DNA from: Gnetum montanum
Taxonomy: Eukaryota > Streptophyta > Gnetopsida > Gnetales > Gnetaceae
Direction: 5' to 3'
Assembly: GCA_015680685.1 (NCBI GenBank)
Contig: MNCI01033639.1
Coordinates: 167,760-231,759, forward strand
Length of the DNA stretch: 64,000 bases
A model generated the notes under the pieces. It did no database searches. It was not told where the DNA came from and saw only the letters and a list, made by a program, of their open reading frames with translations. Every line of letters begins with the position of its first letter. The first letter of the stretch is position 1. This document shows positions 22,520 through 33,599 of this stretch, in pieces. The position numbers and the translations under genes are program-made.

Positions 22520-24394
22520 TGAAACACTACCAAATCTAGACTATGACATCCCAACAACAAATTTTGGCTAAGTGTTGAGACTATGCTCTCCCCCAGTAGG
22601 GAGCATAATCAGCCTCCAGTGGAGAGTGTAGTTAGCACGAAGGCCAAGTTTTTGCAATTTTTTCTAAGTGTTGAGACTATATGCTCACCCCTAGTTAAGA
22701 GCGTAGTTAGCCTCTTGTGGAGACTATAGTCAACATGAAGGCAAGCTTTTGCAATTTTTTTTCTAAGTGTTGAGACTATGCTTTTCCCCAGATGAGAGTG
22801 TAGGTAGTTAGCCTCTTGTAGAGAGCATAGTTAGTAGGAAGGCTAGTTTTTTTTTCTTTTGCAATTTTTTCTAAGTGTTAAAACCACGCAAAACCCCAAA
22901 TGAAAGCGTAGTCAACCTCTCATAGAGAGTGTAGTTAGCAGGAAGCAAGTTATTTTTTGCAATCTTTTCTAACTATTGACACCATGCTCAACCTCAAATG
23001 AGAGCATAGTTAGCCTCTTGTAGAGAACGTAGTCAGTAGGAAGCCAATTTTTGCAAATTTTTCTAAGTCCTAAGACTATGCTTGATCCTAATTGATAGAA
23101 TAGTCAGCCTCTTGTGGAAAGTGTAGTTAGCATGAAGGCCAGTTTTGAAAATTTTTTCTAAGTGTTGACACTACGCTTGAACCCAGTTGGGAGTGTAGTC
23201 AGCTTCCAATGGAGAGTGTAGTTAGCACGTGGTCATTTTTGAATTTTTTTTCTAATTGTGGGACTATGATCTTCCCCAATCTAGAGCGTAGTTAAGTATA
23301 GTTAACCAAAATAGTCTCTAGTGGCCTCCACATCGTAGCAATGTCACTCAACTCAGCTCCAACTCATTTTTAGCAAGTGTAGTTAGAAAAATGCTTCTTT
23401 TTGTATCCCCTTTTTGGCCCCTAAATTGTAACTATGCTCAAACCCATGTGAGAGCATGGAGAGCGTAGTCTTAGAACATAGTCTCTGAGTTGCATTTTTT
23501 AGGTACCATATAGTCTTCTTAACACACACATGTGGTTGGAAACATAGTCACAGTCTCACAGTCTCGTAGAGCCCAGTAGAGCACAACACCATTAGCCTAG
23601 TGGAGAGCATAGTTGGATGAGAGCATAGTCCCAACCATCCCCTCTACCACATGGTAGCCATCCCACATCTTCCACTAATCCTAAACCTATAAATAGCCAC
23701 ATCCTTAACATTTTTTGGGTTGGCTAATTTTTAGGGTGAGTAAATCTAAGAAGCACTTGGGAGAAGACCAAAGGCATATTGGCAAAGTTGCATATCACTG
23801 CAACCAACAGTACAATGCGACGATCAACCTGGTAGATGTAAACACCTTAGCAGTCAACCTAATGGATGCAGCCACCTCGATGGAGTGCTAGCCTTCATGT
23901 ATAGACACCTCTAAGACTATGACTATGCTATCCACTACACCTATTGTACACCATGTACTTTCTAATCTCTTTTGGTGTTAACTATGCTCAACCCCATTTA
24001 GGGTGGTGCTCCACTTCTCTCTCTCTCTTTCTTTTCATTTTTCACACTTTACTAGCATTTTTCATTGTTTCACCTCATAGCCACACCTAAAACTATGCTT
24101 GGGCAGTAGTCTACACATGTTGACATCATCCATTTTGTTGAAACTCTTGACTATGCTTGACCCCACTAACATCGTTAACACCATAAATACCACTTGCACA
24201 TTTAACATCGTTTCACATTAGCACTATAGTTAACCATGCTACACCCTTGTTGCATCTAGTAAGTCCCTATTCAATCTACTAGACCATCTAGGGCATCCTA
24301 TCTCTACCTCCAACAAGCCCTCGTGCAGATTTGAGGTTAGGCTATGTGCTTGTGAACCTTGTTGTTCTAGCTGCTAATTTTTTTGGTCACTACA
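22520..24394 (+). repeat. 3' LTR of element B
   Basis: It begins TGAAACACTACC and ends CACTACA, and aligns throughout with 5666-7464. It keeps more CG-containing copies of the GAGAGCGTAGTC motif than the 5' LTR. A TATAAATA box lies at 23689-23696. Confidence 0.85.
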
Positions 24395-24403
24395 TTTCTT
24401 ACC

Positions 24404-24735
24404 CTAGTCATAATGATATTCTTTTCCATCATCACCAAGTCTAATTCTAATTTGATGATAATCACTCTTCAAATCAATTTTGCTAAAAATCTCTGTATTG
24501 ATAAGGAAATCAAGGATATCATCCATCATTAGAATAGGAAACCTGTATCTCACTATTATCCTATTCACTAGCATGGAATCAATGCACATCCTCCATTCAT
24601 TATCATCCTTCTTTGGCACTAACACCACTAGAACTACACAAGGTGAACTGAATTTCCTCACAAAACCATTTACAACTAACTCCTTTACTTATCTTTGTAA
24701 TTTAGCCTACTGATTTGATGCCATCTAGTAAGCAC
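24404..24735 (-). pseudogene. reverse transcriptase fragment of element C
   Basis: The N-terminal third of a Ty3/gypsy RT reads clearly: an IPNK.AY word and VKELVVNGFVRKFSSPC, then VVLVPKKDDNEWRMCIDS, YRFPILMMDDILDFL and FSKIDLKSDYHQIRIRLGDD. This matches the plant chromovirus pattern (SPCAVPVLLVPKKDG, then W.MC.DSR..N). It stops after GDD, before the region that would hold the YVDD motif. Stops upstream sit at positions where the family has Gln. Confidence 0.7.
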
Positions 24736-24974
24736 TTTTGTTTGGAATGGTAGCACCAAGGATGAACACAATCTAATGCTATACATCCATCCAATTCATG
24801 CTTAAACACTATAGAAAATTTCTCCTTTAATCCTAGAACATTTGTAGAAATTTTAAGTCGCATATCATCATAGTTAGTAGCAAATGTTATCATAACAATA
24901 AAACCAAAGCCTATTTTATCATGTTTCTTAATATATTCCCTCTCTCCTATAAGGATTAAGGAAGCATTAAGTAA

Positions 24975-25200
24975 GCTTTGCTACCTCAGTTGTTCAGCTA
25001 TCATGGGAATCAACTCATGGATTCCATTGGATCTAGCAAAACTCCATACATTTCCTACTTCATCAAATTGAGCACGATTGTCAAAATTCCAAGGTCTACC
25101 AAGAATTACACCAACAAAATATATTGGAAGCACATCACAATTCATAACATTTTGAAAACCTACAATTTTAAATCTCAAAGTATACTATTTTCCCACCTCT
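24975..25200 (-). pseudogene. protease C-terminal fragment of element C
   Basis: Readable words are NCDVLP followed by GVILGRPWNFDNRAQ, the family signature CDV.PM....ILGRPWQFD that closes the retropepsin domain of chromoviruses. The same signature is seen, more decayed, at the end of element F near 45370-45410. Confidence 0.6.
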
Positions 25201-25509
25201 TGGAAAAAATCTCTAGACAACTAATGCACTTTATATGGTCTTGGATGAGGATTAGTTACCAAACACAATCTAGCAACTACCCTAGGAGAAATAACATTTT
25301 CTTCAACTCCCCCATCAATTCAAACATGAGTCCATTCCCCACTAAGCAAACATCTAGCCCAAATCCAAAACAACAATTTTCTATTAAGATGATCTTCTCT
25401 ATCACATTCCTTATAAAATTCATAAGAATTTAATTCAAAAAAATTCTCAATTTTTGAAGCATTAGGATTACCTCTTTGAAGATATTGCCTTAATGTCTCC
25501 TCTACCTTC

Positions 25510-26695
25510 ATGTTTTACACATCCTTACCCTTGATTACATTGTGAAGTGAACATTTCCATTGCTTGTGTCCCCATTCTCCACACTTGAGACACTAGATTT
25601 TTTATGAGCTACTACCTTGACCCTTATCTCCCTTGCATTATTCCTTCTTAGCTTTGCCCCTTTCATCATCCCTTTCAATATTCTTATCATGGTTGTCATC
25701 CTTGTCTTCAAATTTGGACTTGGATACTTTTAAATATTTGGATTCCTTCTCCTTCTTCTTCTCCTTAGAAGTTTGTTGGCTTCTATTTTTGAATCCACTT
25801 AATTTCTTCTCAACATTGAGAGCCAAATCATAAGCCTCATCAAGAGTTTGTGGGTCATAAAAATACAACTCTTACTGGTACATCATCTTAAGACCTAAAA
25901 AGATTAAAGCCTATTCATACTCCACCTAGTTTACCTTAGCTTGATGGAATAGATCATAAAATTTAATGTAGAATTCTTTGACATCCTTGTCATCTTGCAA
26001 TAGGTTTTTCAACTTCATAATAGTTTCTTCTCTCTCATGATACTATTCAAACCTTTTTTTAACCCTATATTTCATTAAATCTCAATCTCTAATGGTTTGA
26101 ACATTTCAACTTTCATAACCCTAGGACTCCTTTTCCCGTCAAGTAGAAGCCACATCTTCTAATTTGGATTCAACAATCGAGACCCTCAAGTTATTCAATA
26201 CCTCTTCCAACTAGAAATATATTTCAAGTGTCTTTAGCCAACTTGCAAAAGCATAGGTATAATCTATATTATTGAAAGTCTTCAACCCAACATACAGAAT
26301 TCTTGCAATATTTTTTAACGCTCTAGCAAACCTTGCCTCATTGTCCTCATCAAACTTGCCTAGAGAAGAAGTATTTACCACCATTTGAATCCTCAAAATT
26401 CTAATCTAAGGAATAGGATTTACTCCCATTGGAATCCTTTGCTAATGGGTTCCTACACTCCCATAGCTATATTATCCTTCCTCTTCATGTACACCACTTT
26501 CATGTCATCACCTTCTTTATCTAAATGTGCATGCTCATCACCTTCGTGTATCTCAATATGACTAATACCAAAATTCATGTCTACCTTTACACTAATTTAA
26601 TCTAATCAAGTAACCATCATCTAGAAGGTAGACTTTATGCTCTCTATGTCTCTATTTAGAGCTTGCACCTGTTTCTTCTTGGGTGCCATCTAAAA
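25510..26695 (-). pseudogene. gag remnant of element C, with zinc knuckle
   Basis: Gag starts at an ATG near 26690 with a MAPKKK word. The capsid part (26211-26396) reads LKNIARILYVGLKTFNN and ASWLKTLEIYF. The C-terminal part (25638-25868) holds a DPQTLDEAYDLAL word and a long Lys/Glu/Asp-rich tail. An intact CCHC knuckle, CLKCGEWGHKQWKC, lies at 25551-25592, the RNA-binding motif of nucleocapsid. Several stops break the frame between these parts. Element F has the matching capsid and basic tail, but its knuckle has lost two Cys. Confidence 0.65.
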
Positions 26696-26753
26696 TTGAA
26701 AAAATTCTTAACCAATTTTCAAGTGATAATCAACACAAAACTTAACACAACAA

Positions 26754-26765
26754 TTTCTAATACCA
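26754..26765 (-). other. primer-binding site of element C
   Basis: On - the word TTGGTATTAGAAAT matches the start of the initiator tRNA-Met site TGGTATCAGAGC with C to T and G to A changes. It lies about 70 bases upstream of the gag ATG. Confidence 0.5.
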
Positions 26766-26774
26766 ATAATGCTA

Positions 26775-27777
26775 TGTTGATCTTTTGATATTTCAAAATG
26801 TTAAAAGATGAAGAAATTTTAAGTATGCTTGTGAGATCTTGTAGGTCTAAGAAAGGTGAATAAGGAATATTAAGGAGACTAAGATAAGAGCATGAATTGA
26901 CAAACTTGAATACTAAAGTTCAACAAAAAAATGCAATGATTTGAAGGAAATCACAAGGATTCAAGAAATATCAAATTCCCAATAAGATGTCCTAAAGACT
27001 AACAAGACATCTCATTCTACTACAAGATGTCTCTACTGAGAAGCTTTGTTCTTAGGCAAGAAATATCCACAAAACAAGAGATGTCTCAAGTTTAGATAAG
27101 ATGTCTCATTGAGGATGTCTTAGATCAGGTTAAGACATCTTAATCAAGATGTCTCAAGAAAAATTAAATGTTTCACATGCAAGATAAAAAATACAATAAG
27201 ACATCTTGAGCTCATGGAGGACATCTCAACTAACCATTTCTAGTCATTGTATGAATTCCAATGGACATATGATTTTGACAAGGCCATAAAAGAAAGTGAT
27301 ACATTTTTGGAAATAGTAAGCATTGTTCATGTGATCAAGCAATCATTGTATACATCTTTTGAGAAATTTTGTACTTAATCTCTAGATCATTTGTTAAGTT
27401 GTTTAATGTTTTGTTAAGCTAAAAAGCAAGGAATTAAAAGCTTGGTTCATTTTCTTGCATGATCTTTCTATCTCTTATTTTAAGCCCTAAGGGGCTAGAT
27501 GTGCTTCCTAAGAGAAGGCATCCTTTGAACTTGTTGAAACCTTAAGGTATGGGGTGTGTTTTTGAGAGAAAATACCCCTAGTAGAGTTCAATTCTTTGTA
27601 AATGTTGTGGTATCCTTGAAATCAGATTTTTTAAGAACAAAGTTTGGAGATGTGCAAGGATTCTACCCTTTGAGTATGAACGTACCCAAGTTGGGAAATC
27701 ATGTACATCTATTGTGTAAGAATTGGATCTCATTGGCTAGAACATATTCAAATCCCCTTCTAAGTTATCAATCCTCA
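26775..27777 (+). repeat. 5' LTR of copia element D
   Basis: It begins TGTTGATCTTTTGATATTTC and ends TCCTCA, three bases before the primer-binding site. Its first 435 bases match 32753-33163. Between about 26985 and 27230 it carries some ten copies of AAGATGTCTC or its complement GAGACATCTT in variant forms. Confidence 0.8.
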
Positions 27778-27779
27778 AG

Positions 27780-27791
27780 TGGTATTGGAGT
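27780..27791 (+). other. primer-binding site of element D
   Basis: TGGTATTGGAGT differs from the initiator tRNA-Met site TGGTATCAGAGC at three transition positions and is followed by AAGG as in intact copies. Confidence 0.7.
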
Positions 27792-27859
27792 AAGGTACTC
27801 TCAAATTAAGTATAACAACTCAAAAATAAACTATGAAGGAAACATCTTGCAACAAGCCA

Positions 27860-29436
27860 CCAATGCTTGATGGGATTGACTTCGCATACTGGAAAGCATG
27901 GATGCAAGGATTCTTTGAAGTTCATGGAATTTGAAATATGACAATCCATCATGGAAAGATCTACTCATCCCATCAACAGCTCAATAGGCACTACTTTATA
28001 GGTAAGTGATCTAATGATGACAAAAATAAGTTTATGTTTGATTCAAAGGCTTGAAAATATCTCTATAGTGCTCTTAGCAAACCTAAATTTAATAGAATAG
28101 CTGGATGTAAAACTACCAAAGAAATTTGTGAAGTTTTAGAAGCCAACCAATCCAAACTCCTAGTCTTACAATCTAAATATGATAACTTAAAAATGAAAGA
28201 ATCAAAGATTATTTCTCTAGGAGCAATGGTCTTATAATAGCCATTAGAGGTAAAGAAAAGAGTTGTCTAAGAGTGAAGTCATCATTAAAATGATTAAAAC
28301 TCTACTCTCTGAATTTAGACCCAAAATCACTACCATGAAAAAAATTAGAGATTTCTCTATTCTCAAGAAAAGAGTTTCCTAAGAGTGAAGTCATCATTAA
28401 AATGATTAGAACTCTACTCTCTGAATTTAGACCCAAAATCACTATCATGGAAGAAATTAAAGATTTCTGTATTCTCAAATTTGAAGAATTACAAAGTCCA
28501 CTTGTAGCATATGAAATGAATCTCATCAGTGAAGGTGCTATCAAGGAAAAACCCATTGCACTTAAGAGTTCTTCAAAAGAAAAGGAGGTATTTGATTGTG
28601 ATGCAAATAGTAATGATAAAGTAGCTCTTCTAAAAAAATAGTGAAAAAAGCCTCTAGCAAGAAAAGGAAAAAGCTTCAATCAATTAGTCAATAAAGGTAA
28701 AGCAAACTGTAAGTAATCCAAAATTTCTAATCTTTATATCTCTTCTATAGAATGTTGGATATGTGGTGGAAGAGGCCATATGGCCTCTAAATGTCTCAAT
28801 GCTTGTAGGTTGCAAAAGAAAGATCCTATTGAAGAAACGAAAACAAGGAACCTTTGTATGAGTTGGGATGATGAAGTAGGAACAAATATTATTTCTAAAG
28901 ATTCACATATTCTATGCATAACTTTGGAAAATCAAGAACCCATCAATGATCTAATCTATGATGATGAAACTAAAGAAGATGAGAATTTATTGGAAGAAAG
29001 ATATAAGTTACTTTGTAGTGAGATCATTTCCTTTCAAAATTTATGCATCAAAATGAAAAAATCTTTACATAGTCAGGAAGTAGAAATAGCTGAACTTTAT
29101 ACTAAATGTTATAATCTTAAGAAGGAGAACTCATACCCGAGGGCTAAGGTTCAAAAGCTAACATTTTCTCTTGAGCAATTTAACAAGGAATTATTAGGTG
29201 TAAAAATTAGCAACAAAAAACTCACTAAAAATAAGGAGATGGCTCAAGATATAAATCCAAGACATTCTCACATTAAAGCATCATCGAGTTTAATAGACAA
29301 GAGGAAATGCTTACCTAGGTTTGGATATTTAGCTAAAATGAGGGAAATGGTTTGTTTTTATTATGGAAAAACTAGACATTTTAAGTCTTTTTGTTATTTT
29401 TTATTAAAATACTATAATTGGGCTTTTCCAAAATAG
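27860..29436 (+). pseudogene. copia gag with CCHC knuckles, element D
   Basis: The start has the copia gag pattern LLDGIDFAYWKAWMQGF, followed by SKYDNLKMKE. A tandem duplication of 112 bp lies inside at 28257-28480 and shifts the frame. An intact zinc knuckle CWICGGRGHMASKC is at about 28754-28797. A long open frame (28780-29436, 218 codons) continues with a Glu/Lys-rich, coiled-coil-like segment. It ends with a second, decayed knuckle CFYYGKTRHFKSFC, where the second Cys is Tyr. Confidence 0.7.
28257..28480 (+). repeat. 112 bp tandem duplication in copia gag
   Basis: Two adjacent copies share CTAAGAGTGAAGTCATCATT, then ACTCTACTCTCTGAATTTAG and ACCCAAAATCACTA. The period is 112, not a multiple of three, so it disrupts gag. 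The copies differ at about ten positions. Confidence 0.85.
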
Positions 29437-29549
29437 CCCAAAAAAGGCATGTTGCAGGAAAGGAAAGTTTGGAGACCTAAGGAGAAGAAATTTGAAAAAG
29501 GGATGTTTGCTCAACTTTCTCTCTTTGCTATTAAAAGAAGAACCTGGTA

Positions 29550-30750
29550 TATTGATATGTTCTATATATGTGATAGGTGAAAAATCTCAATTCATAAAAT
29601 TTTTAGAACAACACTAGGAAATAGTCATCTTTAGAGATGATGTAGAAACTCAAATTAAAGGTATTGGTACTATTGGAGGTAAGAATCAGCCTTCTATTAA
29701 ACAAGTATTTTATGTTGAAGGCCTTAAATATAATCTTCTTAGTATAAGTCAAATTTAAGATTCAAACTTTGATGTTACCTTTTTCAAAGATTTCTATAGA
29801 GTAGGAGACCCTTACTCTGCAAAAGTTATTGTATAAGGAAATAGAAAAGCAAATGTTTATACTATCATTTTATGAGATCTAACCTTGAATCCAGGTGCAC
29901 AATTAGCAATACAAGTGATGTTTGTATTTGACATAGAAAATTGGACTACATTAACAAAGATAGTCTTTAGACTCTTGTTTCTAAAGATATGGTTTAATGA
30001 CTTCCCAAACTAGAGGATTTTTCCATGAAAACTTGTGATGCTTGTCAAAAAGGAAAATAAACAAGGATAGGTTTTGGTAAGAAGAATTGCATCTCCACCT
30101 CACATCCTTTAGAATTGCTTCATATGGACTTGGTTGATCCCTCTTGAACTCTTAGTTTGGAAAAGTAAAAAATATTATTTAACCATTGTTGATGATTTTT
30201 CTCATTTTACGTGGATTGCATTTTCTGAGAATTTATAACTAGATATAGAATGAAGAGGGATATGCTATCAAAACTATCAAAAGTGATAATGGAGGAGGAT
30301 TAAAGAATGCCAAATTTGAAAATTATTTTTAATTAAATAGTATTCTTGATCAAATTTTTTGCACTTAATACTCTCAACAAAATGTAGTAGAATGGAAAAG
30401 TAGGATTCTGAATGAAATTAATAAAACCATTTTAAATGATAGAAACATTCCACATCACTTTTGGGCTAAAGCTATTAATATAGTATACTGCATCTCCAAG
30501 AGAGTTTTGGTAAGATTATTCACCACCAAAACTCCATATGAACTTTGGACTAGTAGAAAACCTTTAGTTTGTTAGTTTCATTTCTTTGATGTAAAATGAT
30601 ATATTTTGAATGAAAAAAGATGCTTTCAGAAAGTTTGACCCCAAAACTAATGAGAGGATTTTTCTATGATACTCTACAGTTAGTAGGGAATACAGGGTAT
30701 TTAACAAAAGAAGTAACACTATGGAGGAAACTAGAAATGTGAAAATAAAT
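29550..30750 (+). pseudogene. protease/integrase remnant of element D
   Basis: A TWYIDM word near 29547 suggests the protease start (family W.LDSG). Next come a gag-pre-integrase stretch with HRKLDYINKDSL at about 29932 and the HHCC partner TCDACQKGK at about 30033. LLHMDLVDP at about 30115 carries the first catalytic Asp of the integrase core. TIVDDFSHFTW near 30183 and further words (KTPYELWTSRKP near 30530) follow the copia order. Stops and shifts are frequent. Confidence 0.65.
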
Positions 30751-31049
30751 GATAGCTATGATTGTGGTTCAAATTTGCACACTAATAATTACAAAATTCC
30801 TATTTAGAAAATATCTAGCATTTCTCATATAGAAATTAAGAAAGATCTTGAAATGGAAAGTGAACATGAAGATGCTACTCCATCTCAACTCAAAATGCCT
30901 AGACACTAAAGATCACATTCCCTTAAGGATGTTAAAGGAATAGTAGAAGAGGGAATAAAACCCAAAAGTCAAAAAAAAAGAAAAAGAAAAAAAAGGATGT
31001 GTGCCTATGCTACCTATCTTTCATAAATTAAGCCCAAAAACTTTAGAAA

Positions 31050-31760
31050 GGTAGAAAAGGAGGAAATATGGATTTTAGCCATGGAAGAAGAGTTAAATTA
31101 ATCTAGCAAAAATTATGTATGAGAACTTTCTTTTAAACTCAACAACAAGCAAATTATTAGAACAAAATGGGTATTTAGAAACAAGATAGATGAAAGTGAA
31201 AACATTACTAAAAACAAAGCCAAATTAGTTGCTAAAGATTACAATAAATAAGAGGGCATTGATTTTGATGAAATGTTTGCTCCTATAGCCATGCTTGAGT
31301 CAATTAGACTTCTTCTAGCTTATGCAAATATCAAAGGAATTAAATTGTATTAAATGGATGTTAAAAGTGGCTTTTTGAATGACAGCATTCAATAGGAAGT
31401 ATATGTTGATTAACCTAAATAATTTGTAGATCATATACATCCAAAGTATGTCTTTAAACTAAAAAGGGCTCTCTATGGGCTCAAACGAGATCTTAGAGCT
31501 TGGTATGATAGACTCTCATAACATCTCATGTCTAATGATTTTGAAAGAGGTAGTTTTTAAAATGAAATGATAAGAATCTACTTATTGTTGAAATTTATGT
31601 TGATGATATTATTTTTGAAGCTACTAATGAAAGTTTATGTGAGAATTTTTCAGCTCATATGCAAATAGAATTTGAAATGAGTATGATGGGAGAACTTAAC
31701 AAGTTCCTTAGATTTCATATTAGTCAAACTGAAGGTGGGACATTTATTTATTAAACAAAA
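31050..31760 (+). pseudogene. copia reverse transcriptase remnant, element D
   Basis: Recognisable copia RT words appear in order: RTKWVFRNKIDESENI, KAKLVAKDYN, IDFDEMFAPIAMLESIRLLLA, MDVKSGFLN, LKRALYGLKRDLRAWYDRLS and the catalytic YVDDIIF at 31597-31617, then GELNKFLRFHI. The Gln codons in KDYNQ and KLYQMDV are stops here. A frame change lies between the LS word and YVDD. Confidence 0.75.
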
Positions 31761-31869
31761 TACATCAAAGATCTATTAGAAAAATTCAATTTGGCTAAAG
31801 TAAAAGCTAAGACAACACAAATGACTATACACATCAAGCTAAGCAAAGATGAATAAGAAATATTAGTTA

Positions 31870-32500
31870 ATCTCAATCTTTATAGAGGTATGATTGGTAG
31901 TCTATTATACCTAACTTCTACTAGACCTGATATTGCTCTAAGGTTGAAATTTATGCTAGGTATCAATCTAATCCCAAAGAATCACATTTAAAAGTTGTCA
32001 AAAGAATTTTTCATTATCTAAAAGGTACTACCGATTGGGGACTTTTGTATCTAAAGGACTCCATACTTGATCTTGCTAGGTATTGTGATGCAGATTAGGT
32101 AGGCTGTAAAAATGATCATCAAAGCATAAGTGGTAGTTGCTTCTTTCTAAGAAAGCATCTTATCTCTTGAGCAATTAAGAAGACAACCTCTACAACACTA
32201 TTTATGATGGAAGCAAAATATATTTCAACTAGAAATTGTTGTGCATAGATTCTTTGGATGAAAGAAACAATCAAGGATCTATGAATCAAATTAGACAACA
32301 CACCTATTTTTTGTGATAGAAATAGTGCTATTAACATGACTAAAAATCCTGTTCAATGATCTCATACAAAACATACCAAAATTCAGCATCACTTCAGAAG
32401 AGAACATACTCAACTTGGACATGTTAAGTTAGAATATATTGGGAGAGATGGTCAACTTGATAATGTCCTCACCAAGACTCTTGATGAATGAAGAGTTACT
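31870..32500 (+). pseudogene. copia RNase H remnant, element D
   Basis: Typical words follow RT: a GSLLYLTSTRPDI stretch near 31900, HYLKGTTDWGLLY near 32012, YCDAD near 32082 with the first catalytic Asp, and the C-terminal H.RTKHI.I..HF-like stretch near 32370, then DVLTKTLDE near 32464 (as NVLTKTLDE). This is the normal end of copia pol. Confidence 0.7.
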
Positions 32501-32738
32501 TTTCTATGTAAAGACATGGGGATAAGACCATGTCTGATTATATGAAAAACATATCTTTTCTAAATAAATAAATAAAAGGAGAAGGAACAAGCTCATATTT
32601 GGGGGAAGTTTCTTAGGAAAAATTCTTTTTGATGATGCCCAAAATGGGGAGTATCATGTGTTTTTACCTTTTATTTACATATTATATGCTACTTGTTATT
32701 TTTATGCTAACCCATTTTCTCAAGTTTTAGACATCACC

Positions 32739-32752
32739 AAAAAGGGGGAGAT
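32739..32752 (+). other. polypurine tract of element D
   Basis: AAAAAGGGGGAGAT directly precedes the TG start of the 3' LTR, the standard copia arrangement. Confidence 0.85.
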
Positions 32753-33163
32753 TGTTGACCTTTTGGTATGTCAAAACCTTGAGAAATGAAAAAATTGTAA
32801 CTGTGCTTGTGAGATCTTTCAGGTATAAGAAAGGTAAATAAAAAATATTAAGGAAACAAAGACAAGAGCATGAATTAACAAAGTAGAATATTAAAGTCCA
32901 ATAAGAAAATGTAAGGATTTCGAGGAAATCACAAGGATACAAGACAACTCAAATTCCTAAGAATACATCTTAGAGATTGAAAGAATGTCTCATAATACTG
33001 CAAGACATCTCTACTAAGAAGCTCAGGTATTAGGCAAGACAACTCCACAAAACAAGAAATTTCTCAAGTTCAGACAAGACATCTCAACCAAGTTGTCTTG
33101 GATTAGGTCAAGACATCTCAACCAAGATGTCTCATCTTCAAGATGAAAAATACGGTAAGATGT
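32753..33163 (+). repeat. truncated 3' LTR of element D
   Basis: It begins TGTTGACCTTTTGGTATGTC and matches the 5' LTR up to the AAAAATAC.GTAAGA word. The remaining 570 or so bases of the LTR, including its end, are absent, and sequence of element E follows at once. Confidence 0.8.
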
Positions 33164-33164
33164 C

Positions 33165-33587
33165 ACGCCTATGTTTATTAATCACTAGGAATTAATTTCT
33201 TGTATTCATTAATAACTAGAAATTAATTTCTTAATTAAAGTGCATTGAAATGAAGTGCATGAATATTAAATGCATCAAGGAAACATTAATTTGTTCTCAA
33301 TGCTACAAGGATGATCAAAAGGGTTCATTTTTTATTCCCGTCACACTATTGTGCTCAGGTACATCAATGTTTGAACAAAGATCCATACACACTCAAACTC
33401 CTGCTATGGGCACTTAGAAAATATTCTAACTCTGGAGAAAACAAACTATAAGAGCTTCGCTATCTATGACATAAATTGATGAAAATCATGAGCCTAAACA
33501 CTATATTTATAAGTTGGAATATACCCTATGATATCGGATATTTGACATCACATCTTGGGCTTCAATATCGATATCAGATATTCATCA
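33165..33587 (-). repeat. truncated 3' LTR of element E
   Basis: It matches 42430-42856, sharing AAATGAAGTGCATGAATATT, CAAAGATCCATACACACTCA and ACTTAGAAAATATTCTAAC, but lacks the counterpart of 42019-42430. A local tandem duplication of about 31 bases (TTCATTAATAACTAGAAATT-like) lies at 33174-33236. A TATA box reads on - at 33504-33511. The right edge CATCA|TACCCCCAC is set by the adjoining polypurine tract. Confidence 0.75.
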
Positions 33588-33599
33588 TACCCCCACAAC
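33588..33599 (-). other. polypurine tract of element E
   Basis: On - the sequence AGTTGTGGGGGTA directly precedes the TGATGAATATC start of the 3' LTR. Confidence 0.6.

Larger units (their letters stand above)
5666..24394 (+). mobile_element. element B: 18.7 kb Tat/Ogre-like LTR retrotransposon
   Basis: This near-complete Ty3/gypsy element has two LTRs in direct orientation (1799 and 1875 bp), a primer-binding site after the first and a purine-rich tract before the second. The order is gag, protease, long interval, reverse transcriptase, RNase H, second RNase H, integrase. The double RNase H is typical of the Tat lineage, and the large size and split pol recall Ogre elements. The flanking pentamers GTTCT (5661-5665) and TTTCT (24395-24399) differ at one base and may be an aged target-site duplication. 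All frames carry stops and shifts, so the element is dead. It sits between the left-facing remnant C and the fragment A, which do not join cleanly across it, so older rearrangement is likely. Confidence 0.8.
24395..26766 (-). mobile_element. element C: truncated chromovirus-like gag-PR-RT
   Basis: On the - strand a Ty3/gypsy element runs from a gag start near 26690 to the middle of RT, where element B cuts it off. Gag, zinc knuckle, protease and RT are all recognisable. Its own 5' LTR is missing because element D starts nine bases beyond its primer-binding site. The rest of pol is not found on the far side of element B, so a deletion or rearrangement must be involved. Element F on + is a second copy of the same family. 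Confidence 0.7.
26775..33163 (+). mobile_element. element D: Ty1/copia retrotransposon
   Basis: It has a complete 5' LTR, initiator-Met-type primer-binding site, gag with CCHC knuckle, integrase before RT (the copia order), RNase H, a clear polypurine tract and the first 411 bases of the 3' LTR. The rest of the 3' LTR is missing where element E begins. Many stops and several frame changes show that it is inactive. Confidence 0.85.

Noticed and set aside
24978-25433. 151-codon open frame on +
   Set aside because: It is the complement of the protease and linker of element C; composition is low in complexity and no motif is present.
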